Positions 23,301 to 31,500 of a stretch of 44,033 nucleotides of DNA are shown in pieces. Source of the stretch: Paractinoplanes toevensis (lineage in GTDB: Bacteria; Actinomycetota; Actinomycetes; Mycobacteriales; Micromonosporaceae); assembly GCF_018332695.1 (NCBI RefSeq), contig NZ_BOQN01000150.1, positions 1 through 44,033 on the forward strand, written 5' to 3'. Each line of letters starts with the position of its first letter. The stretch's first letter is position 1. Made by a program: the position numbers and the translations under genes. The notes beneath the pieces are model-generated. The model saw nothing but the letters and a program-made list of their open reading frames with translations, did no database searches and was not told the origin of the DNA.

Positions 23301-24179
23301 GTGCCGACTAAAGCGAGGGATGCGCTGCTCACGGGCGTGCACGGAATCCGCAGAGATCACCCGGTCGTGATGGGGATCCTGAACGTCACGCCGGACTCCT
23401 TCTCGGACGGCGGCCGGTACAACGATGTCGACGCGGCTGTCGAACATGGCACGGCATTGATGAATGACGGCGCGGACATCGTGGACATCGGGGGCGAGTC
23501 GACCCGTCCGGGCGCCGAGCGAGTGGACGCCGCGACAGAAATCAAGCGCGTAGTTCCGGTAATCACAGGGCTTGTCGCGGCCGGTGTTCCGCTCAGCATC
23601 GACACCACCCGCGCCGCGGTCGCCGCGGCCGCGCTCGAGGCCGGCGCCACCGTCATCAACGACGTCTCGGGCGGTCTGGCCGACCCCGGTATGGCCGCCG
23701 TGGCCCGCGATGCCGGCTGCCCGTGGATCCTCATGCACTGGCGCGGCCACTCCCGCGAGATGACCAAGCTGGCCGTTTACGACGACGTGGTCGCCGAGGT
23801 GCGGGCCGAGCTGCTGGAGCGGGTGGACGCGGCGACCGCGGCCGGTGTCGACCCGAGTCAGATCATTCTCGACCCGGGTCTCGGCTTCGCCAAGACGGCC
23901 GAGCACAACTGGCTGCTCACCCGCCACCTGGACGCGATCGTCGAGCTGGGCTTCCCGGTGCTCTTCGCGGCCAGCCGCAAGACCTACCTGGGCCGCCTGC
24001 TGGCGACCGCGGACGGCACGCCCCGCGCGGTCGACCAGCGCGAGGCGGCCACGCTGGCCACCTCGGTGCTGGCGGTGGCGGCCGGGGCCTGGGGCGTACG
24101 CGTCCACGACGTACGCGACACGGCCGACGCGCTCGCCGTCTGGCGGGCTTCCGGCAGTCCGAGACTGGAGCAGAGATGA
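23301..24179 (+). CDS. folP: Dihydropteroate synthase
   Basis: Condenses p-aminobenzoate with dihydropterin pyrophosphate; target of sulfonamides. The TIM-barrel signatures are clear: MGILNVTPDSFSDGG, DIGGESTRPGA, INDVSGG, ILMHWRG, ILDPGLGFAKT and FAASRKTYLG. About 292 residues from GTG 23301, chosen because TACCCT sits 6 nt upstream (leaderless geometry); ATG 23238 with AAGGTGAG upstream would add 21 residues and cannot be excluded. It heads a tightly overlapped folP-folB-folK-DUF3180 operon, as in M. tuberculosis, but here separated from folE by the 14.6-kb insert. Confidence 0.96.
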   Translation: MPTKARDALLTGVHGIRRDHPVVMGILNVTPDSFSDGGRYNDVDAAVEHGTALMNDGADIVDIGGESTRPGAERVDAATEIKRVVPVITGLVAAGVPLSIDTTRAAVAAAALEAGATVINDVSGGLADPGMAAVARDAGCPWILMHWRGHSREMTKLAVYDDVVAEVRAELLERVDAATAAGVDPSQIILDPGLGFAKTAEHNWLLTRHLDAIVELGFPVLFAASRKTYLGRLLATADGTPRAVDQREAATLATSVLAVAAGAWGVRVHDVRDTADALAVWRASGSPRLEQR

Positions 24180-24529
24180 TCAAGCTCAGCGGCCTTCGGG
24201 CCAAGGGCCACCACGGCGTCTACGACTTCGAGCGCGCCGAGGGCCAGGACTTCGTCGTCGACGTCGTGCTCGAGCTGGATCTGGCGAAGGCCACCGAGAC
24301 CGACGACGTGGCCGACACCGTCCACTACGGCGAACTGGCCACCGCGCTGGTCGCCGTGATCACCGGCGAGCCGGTCAACCTGATCGAGACCCTGGCCGGC
24401 CGTCTCCTCGACGTCTGCCTGGCCGACCAGCGGGTCGAGGCGGCCGAGGTCACCGTCCACAAGCCGCAGGCACCGATCCCGCACGACTTCGTCGACGTTG
24501 CCGTCACCCTGCGGAAGAGCCGGTCATGA
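24176..24529 (+). CDS. folB: Dihydroneopterin aldolase
   Basis: A 117-residue enzyme that cleaves 7,8-dihydroneopterin to 6-hydroxymethyl-dihydropterin and glycolaldehyde. It shows the family segments GLRAKGHHGVYDFER near the start, VHYGELA, LIETLAGRLLDVCL with the conserved Glu, and the catalytic-type Lys in VTVHKPQAPIP. ATG 24176 overlaps the folP stop by 4 nt (ATGA) and its stop overlaps folK in the same way, so the three are translated together. Confidence 0.96.
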   Translation: MIKLSGLRAKGHHGVYDFERAEGQDFVVDVVLELDLAKATETDDVADTVHYGELATALVAVITGEPVNLIETLAGRLLDVCLADQRVEAAEVTVHKPQAPIPHDFVDVAVTLRKSRS

Positions 24530-25053
24530 CCCGGGCCGTGCTGTCCCTCGGCAGCAACCTCGGCGACCGCCATCGCCACCTCCAGGATGCGGTCCGGCTG
24601 CTCGGGAGCAGCGTGGCGGTGGTCTCCGGGATCTACGAGACCCCGCCCTGGGGAGACGCCGACCAGCCCGCCTATCTGAACGCCGTACTCGTCGCCGTCG
24701 ACCCGAAGGCCGAGCCCCGCGACTGGCTCGACCGGGCCCGCGCCTGCGAGGCCGCGGCCGGACGGGTCCGCGACCCGGAGCGCCGGTTCGGCCCGCGCAC
24801 CCTGGACGTGGACGTGATCGCGGTCTGGGACGCCGACGACCAGCCGGTGCTCAGCGACGACGAGGAGCTGACCCTGCCGCACCCGCGGGCGCATCTGCGG
24901 GCGTTCGTGCTGCGCCCGTGGATCGACATCCAGCCCTACGGGCAGCTGCCCGGGCACGGCTGGCTCACCGACCTGCTGAACGACACGGCTCTGGCCGATG
25001 ACCTTGCCGCGATGACTCCTCGCCCCGAGCTGACGTTAGAGTCGGTGGTGTGA
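24526..25053 (+). CDS. folK: 2-amino-4-hydroxy-6-hydroxymethyldihydropteridine diphosphokinase
   Basis: HPPK, about 175 residues, transferring pyrophosphate from ATP to 6-hydroxymethyl-dihydropterin to make the FolP substrate. Signatures: LSLGSNLGDR at the N-terminus, YETPPWG, and the RFGPRTLDVDVI and LPHPRAHLRAFVLRP catalytic segments with metal-binding aspartates. ATG 24526 overlaps folB and its stop overlaps the DUF3180 GTG start (GTGA). Confidence 0.96.
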   Translation: MTRAVLSLGSNLGDRHRHLQDAVRLLGSSVAVVSGIYETPPWGDADQPAYLNAVLVAVDPKAEPRDWLDRARACEAAAGRVRDPERRFGPRTLDVDVIAVWDADDQPVLSDDEELTLPHPRAHLRAFVLRPWIDIQPYGQLPGHGWLTDLLNDTALADDLAAMTPRPELTLESVV

Positions 25054-25559
25054 GCAGCAACCCGCAGGCGCCCAAGTCGGACCCGTCGCTGCGGCCGACG
25101 AGCATCTCGGTGCTGATCGTCGCGTGCCTGGGCGCGGCCGCCCTCGGCTGGCTGCTGCTCAGCTTCACCTATCAGTCGCTCCCCGAGCTGCCCTGGTCGC
25201 CGGTGATCGTGCTATTCGTGCTGGCCATCGCCGAGGGCCTGCTCGCCCAGAACACCAGCGCCCGCATCCAGCGCAAGCCCGGCACGCTCCCGGTCGACCC
25301 GCTCGCGGTGGCCCGTTATGTCGCGCTGGCCAAGGCGTCGTCGCTGGTCGGCGCGCTCTCGGCGGGCTTCTCGGCCGGCCTGCTGGCCTGGCTCGCGATG
25401 GAGCCCACCGAGGCCGCGCACAACGATCTGCCGGCCGCCGGTGCCGGTCTGGTCGCCGCGGCCGCCCTGATCGGCACGGCGCTCTGGCTGGAGCGTTCCT
25501 GCCGCATTCCGGAGCAGCCGGACAGCAAGGACGAGGACGACCTCGAACCGCGTCGCTGA
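25050..25559 (+). CDS. DUF3180 membrane protein
   Basis: A 169-residue actinobacterial membrane protein corresponding by position to Rv3605c. Four hydrophobic segments are visible: SVLIVACLGAAALGWLLLSF, WSPVIVLFVLAIAEGLLA, SSLVGALSAGFSAGLLAWLA and AAGAGLVAAAALIGTALWL, with an acidic-basic C-terminal tail. GTG 25050 overlaps folK. Function is unknown; the constant link to folate genes hints at co-regulation rather than a defined role. Confidence 0.88.
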   Translation: MSSNPQAPKSDPSLRPTSISVLIVACLGAAALGWLLLSFTYQSLPELPWSPVIVLFVLAIAEGLLAQNTSARIQRKPGTLPVDPLAVARYVALAKASSLVGALSAGFSAGLLAWLAMEPTEAAHNDLPAAGAGLVAAAALIGTALWLERSCRIPEQPDSKDEDDLEPRR

Positions 25560-25587
25560 TCGCCGCCGATCCGGCACAAATTCGGCC

Positions 25588-25618
25588 TTGAACTGAGACC
25601 GACTCGTATCCGTATGCT
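25588..25618 (+). promoter_or_regulatory. Candidate promoter of the permease-like gene
   Basis: TTGAAC (25588-25593) and TATGCT (25613-25618) are separated by 19 nt, slightly long for sigma-70-type promoters. A leader of roughly 70 nt would precede ATG 25697, which has a strong GAGGAGG ribosome-binding site. Confidence 0.35.
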
Positions 25619-25696
25619 CTGGACGCGGGGCAAGTGCCCGGCGGTTTTCGGCGTGCGTCTGGGCCGCACGGATAGACGCACACGAGGAGGCGCGCG

Positions 25697-26911
25697 ATGG
25701 CGTACGACGAGACGACGTTCCGTCGCACAGACGAACAGCCGACCGATCCGGCGGCGTACCGCGCGAATACCCTGGCCGCGACCGAGCAGCGCCGCCGGGC
25801 CGAGGAGATGGACACCGCCGACACGGCCGACGTCGCGCGCCGCGCCGACGACGGCCGGGACCGGCTCGGCATCCACCTCGGCTGGGAGGTGGTGCTGCTG
25901 CTCGCGGCGGGTGCCTTCGGTTTCCTGCTGTGGCAGCTCGACCGCGACGCGTTCCAGCGTCCCGCGCTGGATGCTCTGCTCATCACCGGTGCCGCGATCG
26001 GCCTGCTGACCCTCGGGGCCGGGCTGACCCTGCGGGCCGGCGTGCCCAACCTCGCGATCGGCCCGATCGCGCTCGGCGCCTCCCTGCACTACGCCGAGCA
26101 GGGTGACCTGGGCCTGGTCAAGGCGGCCGTCCCGGCGCTGATCATCGCGGCGGCCGGTGCGCTCCTGGTCGGCTTACTGATCGTCGTGCTGCACGTGCCC
26201 GGCTGGGCGGCCACCCTGGCCGCCGCGCTCGGCGTGATCGTCTACGACCAGTTGCGGGTCGCGCCCGAGGTCGTGCAGGGTCGATACGACCCGACCAACC
26301 AGGCGTTCTTCCTGTTCGGCGGGTTCGCGCTGCTGGCCGTGCTGGGCGGGGCGCTGGGCACGGTGACACCGGTGCGCCGCTGGCTGGGCGGCATGCGCCC
26401 GACCGACGACCCGGCTCGCCGGCGCGGTGTCGTGGTGGCGCTGCCGGTGATCGGCTCGCTGCTGCTCTCCTCGGTCTTCGCGGTCGCCGCCGGCTTCCTC
26501 ATCGCCGCCCAGTCGGCCACCCCGATCGCGCCCGGCACCGGCCTGGAATGGACCGGCATCGCCCTCGGCCTGGCCATGCTCGCCGGCACCAGTGCCTTCG
26601 GGCGGCGCGGCGGGATGTTCGGCACCCTCTTCGCGGTCGCCGCGTTCACCCTCTACCTCGACTGGTCCAACCGGAAGGGCCTGGACATCGCCCTGTTCGC
26701 GACCGCGGCCTGCGTGCTCGGCGGCGGCCTGATCGTCACCCGGCTGGTCGAGTCGTTCGGGCGGCCGCTGCCCCCGGCCGGCGACGACTGGAACGCGGCG
26801 CCGACCACCGCCGCGACGAACTGGACGCCCGACCTGGAGAGCTGGACGCCGGCCGCCACCGCGAACCGCACCGACCGCTGGGACGACGGGCCGTGGGGAT
26901 CAAGTCGGTGA
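25697..26911 (+). CDS. Orphan ABC transporter permease-like membrane protein
   Basis: A 404-residue protein with a charged helical N-terminus (about 1-60), eight or more membrane segments, and a Trp/Ala-rich hydrophilic C-terminus. The central part (LTLRAGVPNLAIGPIALGAS, then HVPGWAATLAAALG) resembles the BPD_transp_2 family of branched-chain amino acid, ribose and nucleoside permeases. No partner ATPase, second permease or binding protein is adjacent, so it may be a domesticated permease or work with distant subunits. GAGGAGG precedes ATG 25697. One TTA leucine codon occurs near 26174. Confidence 0.78.
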   Translation: MAYDETTFRRTDEQPTDPAAYRANTLAATEQRRRAEEMDTADTADVARRADDGRDRLGIHLGWEVVLLLAAGAFGFLLWQLDRDAFQRPALDALLITGAAIGLLTLGAGLTLRAGVPNLAIGPIALGASLHYAEQGDLGLVKAAVPALIIAAAGALLVGLLIVVLHVPGWAATLAAALGVIVYDQLRVAPEVVQGRYDPTNQAFFLFGGFALLAVLGGALGTVTPVRRWLGGMRPTDDPARRRGVVVALPVIGSLLLSSVFAVAAGFLIAAQSATPIAPGTGLEWTGIALGLAMLAGTSAFGRRGGMFGTLFAVAAFTLYLDWSNRKGLDIALFATAACVLGGGLIVTRLVESFGRPLPPAGDDWNAAPTTAATNWTPDLESWTPAATANRTDRWDDGPWGSSR

Positions 26912-26926
26912 CCGGAACGCCGGCCC

Positions 26927-26939
26927 TATGCTTGCCGAC
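26927..26939 (+). promoter_or_regulatory. Leaderless -10 element of the 100-aa gene
   Basis: TATGCT (26927-26932) fits TANNNT and ends 7 nt before ATG 26940. It supports ATG 26940 as the start; the ATG at 26928 lies inside the putative -10 box. Confidence 0.4.
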
Positions 26940-27242
26940 ATGACCTCTGCGAGCTTCGCCGAACTGGACGCCCTGACCACCGAGGAGCTGCGCGAGCGCG
27001 CCTTCGGCCTGGCCCGCCAGCACCACGACGTCAAGTTCATCTGGTCGGTCATCAAGCACCTGCCCGACGCCGACGACGCCGCCGAGCTGGACGGTGCGCC
27101 CAACTCGATCGGCCCGACCATCGACGAGTACGTCGCGCTCTGGCGGGAACTGACCGGTAAGGGCGGTTACCAGGAGCACGGCTACGGCGAGCAGGAGCCA
27201 CTGCTGCGGGCGGCCTTCATCGATTACCTACAAAAACACTGA
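26940..27242 (+). CDS. Small acidic hypothetical protein
   Basis: A soluble protein of about 100 residues with no signal or membrane segment. It reads as mostly helical (FAELDALTTEELRERAFGLA, then FIWSVIKHLPDADDAAELDG), ending FIDYLQKH. I do not recognise a named family, although codon use and clean composition look like a genuine gene. Start at ATG 26940 from the -10 spacing. It lies 28 nt after the permease-like gene but seems to have its own promoter. Confidence 0.72.
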   Translation: MTSASFAELDALTTEELRERAFGLARQHHDVKFIWSVIKHLPDADDAAELDGAPNSIGPTIDEYVALWRELTGKGGYQEHGYGEQEPLLRAAFIDYLQKH

Positions 27243-27299
27243 TCAAGGACATTTACCACCGTCGTTTGAAAGAGCCACTGCGCTGGGAATATCCCGGCC

Positions 27300-27791
27300 A
27301 TGGCTCTCGGTAACCGGTACAAATCTGCGCCTGGTGCGGGCACGTTGGCCGCGCTCATACTGGTCCTCGTCTTCGGCAGCCCGTGGTATTCGGACTGGGT
27401 CGTCGACAACACGAACGCGAACACGGCCGGCGGCTGGTGGCTACGCCTGCTCGCCTGGCCGCACTGGACCTTCAACTCCAACGACTCGCTGCGCGAGATC
27501 ATCGTCGGCGACCTCAAAGCGATCCTGCTGGTCGTCCTGACCGCGCTCTTCCTGTACCTCCTGCCCGGCTCCCAGCTGGCCCGGGCGCGCGGCACGATCA
27601 GCCAGTTCTTCGCGGGCTGGGCGTCGTACATCTTCGCCGGCGGCTTCGCCGCCCTTCTCACCACGCTGTTCCTGGCCAACCCGTCGCTGCTCGGTGCGTT
27701 CAACGCGGCCGGCAACGGCGCCGCCTACGGCCTGTTCGTCGGCTGGATCGTCGGCTTGGCCACGCTGGGCGGCTACCGCGGCACGAAGTAA
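27300..27791 (+). CDS. Hypothetical membrane protein
   Basis: A 163-residue protein with four hydrophobic segments: GTLAALILVLVFG, AILLVVLTALFLYLLPG, FAGWASYIFAGGFAALLTTLFL and GAAYGLFVGWIVGLATLGGY. A Trp-rich loop (GGWWLRLLAWPHWTF) lies between the first two. No family recognised. It converges on the osmoprotectant ATPase gene, with a bidirectional hairpin terminator between them. Confidence 0.75.
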   Translation: MALGNRYKSAPGAGTLAALILVLVFGSPWYSDWVVDNTNANTAGGWWLRLLAWPHWTFNSNDSLREIIVGDLKAILLVVLTALFLYLLPGSQLARARGTISQFFAGWASYIFAGGFAALLTTLFLANPSLLGAFNAAGNGAAYGLFVGWIVGLATLGGYRGTK

Positions 27792-27798
27792 CGGGCGC

Positions 27799-27824
27799 GG
27801 GCCGGGGCGATCAAACCCCGGCCC
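27799..27824. terminator. Bidirectional hairpin terminator
   Basis: GGGCCGGGG (27799-27807) pairs perfectly with CCCCGGCCC (27816-27824) around an 8-nt loop, in the 39-bp gap between two convergent genes. There is no T tail, but the stem is strong and the location ideal for termination of both. Confidence 0.65.
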
Positions 27825-27830
27825 CAACGC

Positions 27831-28844
27831 TCAGACTTTGGCTTCCGCTTCATTCCTGGGTACGTCGAACAGCGCCGCCCGTGATAGCACGCCGACCGGC
27901 TCGCCGTCCTCGATCGCCACCGCCTCGGTCGCATCGGCCGCGAGCATCGCCGCCAGTGCGTCGTAGAGCGTGCCACCGGCATCCACGGTCGGCCGGCCGT
28001 CGATCGCCGTACCCCCCTCGACCGGGCGCAGGGCCGGCCGCAGCGGGGTCACGGCCAGCCGCCGGATGCCCCGGTCGGCGCCCACGAAATCGCCCACCGC
28101 CGCCGAGTCCGGCCGGCTCAGCAGCTCGGCCGGCGGGGCGTACTGCAGCAGTCGCCCGCCCTCGGCCAGCACCGCGATCCGGTCGCCGAGCCGGACCGCC
28201 TCGTCGATGTCGTGGGTGACCAGCACGATCGTCTTGCGCACGGTGGCCTGCAGCTTGAGGAACTCCTCCTGCAGCCGGCCGCGGGCGATCGGGTCGACCG
28301 CCGAGAACGGCTCGTCCATCAGCAGCACGAGCGGGTCCGCGGCCAGCGCCCGGGCCACGCCGACCCGCTGCCGCTGGCCGCCGGAGAGCTCGTGCGGGTA
28401 GCGCTTCGCGTACCGGGCCGGGTCGAGGCCGACCAGCTCCAGCAGCTCGTCGGCCCGCTCGTTGATCCGCTTCTTGTCCCAGCCGAGCAGCCGCGGCACC
28501 GTGCCGACGTTGGTGCGGATGTTCTGGTGCGGGAAGAGCCCGACGTTCTGGATCACATACCCGATGTGCCGGCGCAGCTCGACCGGGTTCCGGTCGAGGA
28601 TGTTCTGGCCGTCGATCAGGATGCGGCCGCCGGTCGGCTCGATCAGCCGATTGATCATCCGGAGGATCGTGGACTTGCCGCAGCCGGACGGGCCGATGAG
28701 TACGGCCAGGTCACCGGCGCCCACCTGGAGGCTGAAGTCGCCGACCGCGACCGTGCCGTCCGGGTAGGTCTTGCCGATGTTCTCCAACGTGATCGAGGCC
28801 GCGCTCCGGGCGGGCCCGGACTCGTTGATCGCGGTAGCGTCCAC
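27831..28844 (-). CDS. Osmoprotectant ABC transporter ATP-binding protein (OpuCA/ProV-like)
   Basis: A 337-residue ATPase for uptake of glycine betaine, choline or related solutes. It has Walker A GPSGCGKST, signature LSGGQRQRVGVARAL, Walker B VLLMDEPFSAVDP and the H-loop LVTHDIDEAV. The C-terminus holds one CBS-like repeat (GTLYDALAAMLAADATEAVA, then GEPVGVLSRAALF), a reduced version of the tandem CBS sensor of OpuA/OpuCA. Start at GTG 28844, with GGAAGG 6 nt upstream on the minus strand. It is divergent from its permease gene with only 2 nt between start codons, unlike the usual co-directional order. Confidence 0.92.
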   Translation of the reverse strand: MDATAINESGPARSAASITLENIGKTYPDGTVAVGDFSLQVGAGDLAVLIGPSGCGKSTILRMINRLIEPTGGRILIDGQNILDRNPVELRRHIGYVIQNVGLFPHQNIRTNVGTVPRLLGWDKKRINERADELLELVGLDPARYAKRYPHELSGGQRQRVGVARALAADPLVLLMDEPFSAVDPIARGRLQEEFLKLQATVRKTIVLVTHDIDEAVRLGDRIAVLAEGGRLLQYAPPAELLSRPDSAAVGDFVGADRGIRRLAVTPLRPALRPVEGGTAIDGRPTVDAGGTLYDALAAMLAADATEAVAIEDGEPVGVLSRAALFDVPRNEAEAKV

Positions 28845-28846
28845 GT

Positions 28847-29569
28847 ATGTCCTTCCTGTCGTGGGTACCGGCGGCCTCCACGCCGCTGGCCGCACCCGCC
28901 GATGACGGGCCGGGAAATCCGTGGTTCTCGTGGCAGTACGTCAACGACAACGCCGGCACCATCCTGTCGAAGCTCGGTTTCCACGTCGGGATCACCCTGG
29001 AAACCGTGGTCATCGCGCTGCTGGTGGCCGTGCCGCTCGCCGTCGTCGCCTACTGGATCAGACCGCTGACCGGGCCGATTCTCGCACTCTCCGGCGTCCT
29101 CTACACGATTCCGTCGCTGGCGCTGCTCGCGTTGCTGGCTCCGCTGCTCGGTGCGACCAATCGCGCGACGGTATTGATCGCCCTGGTGCTCTACGCCCTG
29201 CTGCTCCTGATCCGGAACGCCCTGACCGGTCTCACCCAGGTGCCCAGCGAGGTCCGGGACGCCGCCGCCGGGATGGGTTACGGCCGGTTCGGGCGGCTCT
29301 GGCACGTCGAGTTGCCGCTCGCGCTGCCCGGCATCATCACCGGCCTGCGGCTGGCCACGGTCTCCACCGTGGCGCTGGTCACGATCGGCGCGATCATCGG
29401 ACAGGGCGGCCTCGGTGACCTGATCATGGGCGGCTTCTGGAACAACTTCTACCGTGCCGAGATCACCACCGGCACGGTGCTCTGCGTGGGCCTGGCCCTG
29501 ATCTTCGACCTGGCTCTGGTCGGCCTGGGCCGGCTGCTCACCCCGTGGAGCCGCAGGAGGGTCGCGTGA
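28847..29569 (+). CDS. Osmoprotectant ABC transporter permease (OpuCB-like)
   Basis: A 240-residue BPD_transp_1 permease with about five to six membrane helices and the EAA loop DAAAGMGYGRFGRLWHVELP, which contacts the ATPase. The TIGAIIGQGGLGDLIMGGF stretch is typical of the OpuC/ProW family. ATG 28847 has TAGCGT ending 6 nt upstream (leaderless geometry). Its stop overlaps the second permease start as GTGA. Confidence 0.92.
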   Translation: MSFLSWVPAASTPLAAPADDGPGNPWFSWQYVNDNAGTILSKLGFHVGITLETVVIALLVAVPLAVVAYWIRPLTGPILALSGVLYTIPSLALLALLAPLLGATNRATVLIALVLYALLLLIRNALTGLTQVPSEVRDAAAGMGYGRFGRLWHVELPLALPGIITGLRLATVSTVALVTIGAIIGQGGLGDLIMGGFWNNFYRAEITTGTVLCVGLALIFDLALVGLGRLLTPWSRRRVA

Positions 29570-30279
29570 ACTACTTCAGGGACGGGCTGGTCTGGCTCAA
29601 CGACCCGCTCAACTGGACCAACCCGGGCGGCCTGTTCGACCGGCTCCAGGAGCACCTGGTGATCACCTTCTGGGCGGTGCTGATCGGCTGCGCGATCGGC
29701 CTGCCGCTCGGCATCTGGCTCGGACACCGGGGCCGGGGCGGCGGCGTGGTGATTACGGTGGCGAACCTCACTCGCGCGGTTCCCACTCTCGCGCTGCTCA
29801 CCATCCTGCCGCTGACGCCGATCGGCTTCGGCAAGCTCCCGGTGATCCTGGCGCTGGCCGTCTTCGCCGTACCGCCGCTGCTCGCGAACGCGTACACCGG
29901 GCTGCGGTCGGTCGATCCGGAGACCAAGGACGCGGCGATCGGCATGGGCCTGTCCGGCGGGCAGCTGCTGCGCCGGGTCGAACTGCCGCTGGCCGTGCCC
30001 TACCTCGCGTCCGGCCTGCGGACCGCCGCCGTGCAGGTGGTGGCGACCGCGACGCTCGCGACGTTTGTCAACGGTGGCGGGCTCGGACAGATCATCACGG
30101 CCGGATTCGGACTCGGCATCAACGTCGGCGGCAACCAGATCGTGGCCGGCGGCATCGCTGTGGTGCTCCTCGCACTCCTCGTCGAGGCGGTCTTCGCGGG
30201 GGTAGAACGCCTGGTCACGCCCCGTCCGTTGCGGACCGTGCGGCGCCGGCGGGTCGCTCGTCCGGTTACCTCCACGTAA
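29566..30279 (+). CDS. Osmoprotectant ABC transporter permease (OpuCD-like)
   Basis: A 237-residue second permease. It has an EAA-type loop DAAIGMGLSGGQLLRRVELP, membrane helices such as LVITFWAVLIGCAIGLPLG and VPTLALLTILPL, and FVNGGGLGQIITAGFGLGI near the end. GTG 29566 overlaps the preceding stop and has CAGGAGG 5 nt upstream (29554-29560). Together with the first permease, the divergent ATPase and the lipoprotein it completes a four-part importer. Confidence 0.92.
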   Translation: MNYFRDGLVWLNDPLNWTNPGGLFDRLQEHLVITFWAVLIGCAIGLPLGIWLGHRGRGGGVVITVANLTRAVPTLALLTILPLTPIGFGKLPVILALAVFAVPPLLANAYTGLRSVDPETKDAAIGMGLSGGQLLRRVELPLAVPYLASGLRTAAVQVVATATLATFVNGGGLGQIITAGFGLGINVGGNQIVAGGIAVVLLALLVEAVFAGVERLVTPRPLRTVRRRRVARPVTST

Positions 30280-30413
30280 CGGACCCGCATCTTTCGAAGA
30301 AGTTGTCATACCCACCGGGTAGACCTTGCAGGGTGTACGGGCAAGCACTCCGGCTGCCCGTCGGACACGCGGCGCGGCCACCCTGGCCACGCCGGGACAC
30401 AGAAGGCGGCAGT

Positions 30414-31409
30414 ATGCGTCGACACCTGCTCCTGATGGCCGCCACGGCGACGGCGGCCGTCGTCACCCTCGCCGGCTGCGGCGACGCCGGTTCCTCCGGC
30501 ACCGAAGCGCCCGCCTCGTCGGCCGCCGGCGCGGGTTGCGCCCCGGTCGCCGGCGACTCGCTGGTCGTGCTGACCGACGACAAGAAGCTGCAGAACACCG
30601 ACAACGTCATCCCCGCGATCAACCAGAAGTCGTCCTCGCCGCAGCTGATCGCGGCGCTCGACAAGGTGTCCGCGGCGCTCGACACCACCAAGCTCATCGC
30701 GCTCAACAAGGCGGTCGACATCGACCGCAAATCCTCCAAGGCGGCGGCCCAGGAGTTCGTGACGACCAACAACATCGCCGCCGGCCTGGCCAAGGGCCCG
30801 GGCGGCGACATCACGGTCGGCGCGGCGAACTTCAGCGAGAACGCCACCCTCGGCGAGATCTACGGCCTGGCGCTGACCGCGGCCGGCTACAAGGTCAAGG
30901 TCCAGCAGATCGGCAACCGCGAGCTGTACGAGCCCGCGCTGGAGAAGGGCGACATCGACGTCGTCCCGGAGTATGCCGCGACCCTGGCCACGTTCCTGTC
31001 CGGCAAGATCGACAAGAACGCGAAGGACCCGTCCTCGACCGACCTCACCACCACGGTCACCAACCTCACGGCGCTCGGCGCCAAGGTCGGCCTGGTCTTC
31101 GGGGCGCCCTCGCAGGCGCAGGACCAGAACGCCTTCGCCACCACGACGGCCTTCTCCGACAAATACTCGGTGAAGACCCTCTCCGACCTGGCCGCCAAGT
31201 GCTCCGGCGCGGCGACCGTGCTCGGCGGCCCGGCCGAGTGCCCGCAGCGGCCGAAGTGCCAGCAGGGCCTCGTCGACGTCTACAGCTTCCAGGCCGGAAA
31301 GTTCTCCACCCTGGACGCGGGCGGTCCGCTCACCAAGACCGCGCTGAAGCAGGGCACGATCAGCGTCGGCCTGGTGTTCAGCTCGGACGGCGCCCTAGCT
31401 GCCGGCTGA
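30414..31409 (+). CDS. Osmoprotectant-binding lipoprotein, apparently circularly permuted (OpuCC/ProX-like)
   Basis: A 331-residue extracellular substrate-binding protein, lipid-anchored at C22 (LAGC lipobox after MRRHLLLMAATATAAVVT). After the linker it reads LVVLTDDKKLQNTDNVIPAI ... LDTTKLIALNKAVDID ... AAQEFVTTNNI, which is normally the C-terminal end of OpuCC/ProX/OsmF proteins. It then continues with ITVGAANFSENATLGEIYGL ... GNRELYEPALEKGDIDVVPE, normally the N-terminal part, and ends at GLVFSSDGALAAG, the point that ordinarily joins to LVVL. So both lobes are present in swapped order. A stable terminator follows. Ligand (betaine, choline, carnitine) not determined. Confidence 0.9.
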   Translation: MRRHLLLMAATATAAVVTLAGCGDAGSSGTEAPASSAAGAGCAPVAGDSLVVLTDDKKLQNTDNVIPAINQKSSSPQLIAALDKVSAALDTTKLIALNKAVDIDRKSSKAAAQEFVTTNNIAAGLAKGPGGDITVGAANFSENATLGEIYGLALTAAGYKVKVQQIGNRELYEPALEKGDIDVVPEYAATLATFLSGKIDKNAKDPSSTDLTTTVTNLTALGAKVGLVFGAPSQAQDQNAFATTTAFSDKYSVKTLSDLAAKCSGAATVLGGPAECPQRPKCQQGLVDVYSFQAGKFSTLDAGGPLTKTALKQGTISVGLVFSSDGALAAG

Positions 31410-31422
31410 CATTTGTCGGGAG

Positions 31423-31457
31423 AACGCCGGGTTTCAGCACATTTGAAACCCGGCGTT
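31423..31457 (+). terminator. Intrinsic terminator after the binding protein
   Basis: AACGCCGGGTTTCA (31423-31436) pairs perfectly with TGAAACCCGGCGTT (31444-31457) around a 7-nt loop, just past the stop codon. A 14-bp perfect stem followed by TGCCCATTT; a strong terminator for the osmoprotectant operon. Confidence 0.8.
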
Positions 31458-31486
31458 TGCCCATTTCGTCCCTGGCCCACTCTCGG

Positions 31487-31500
31487 TAGCATGGGCGCCC
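31487..31500 (+). promoter_or_regulatory. Leaderless -10 element of the repeat-protein gene
   Basis: TAGCAT (31487-31492) fits TANNNT and ends 8 nt before ATG 31501. There is no SD-like sequence in between. Confidence 0.4.
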
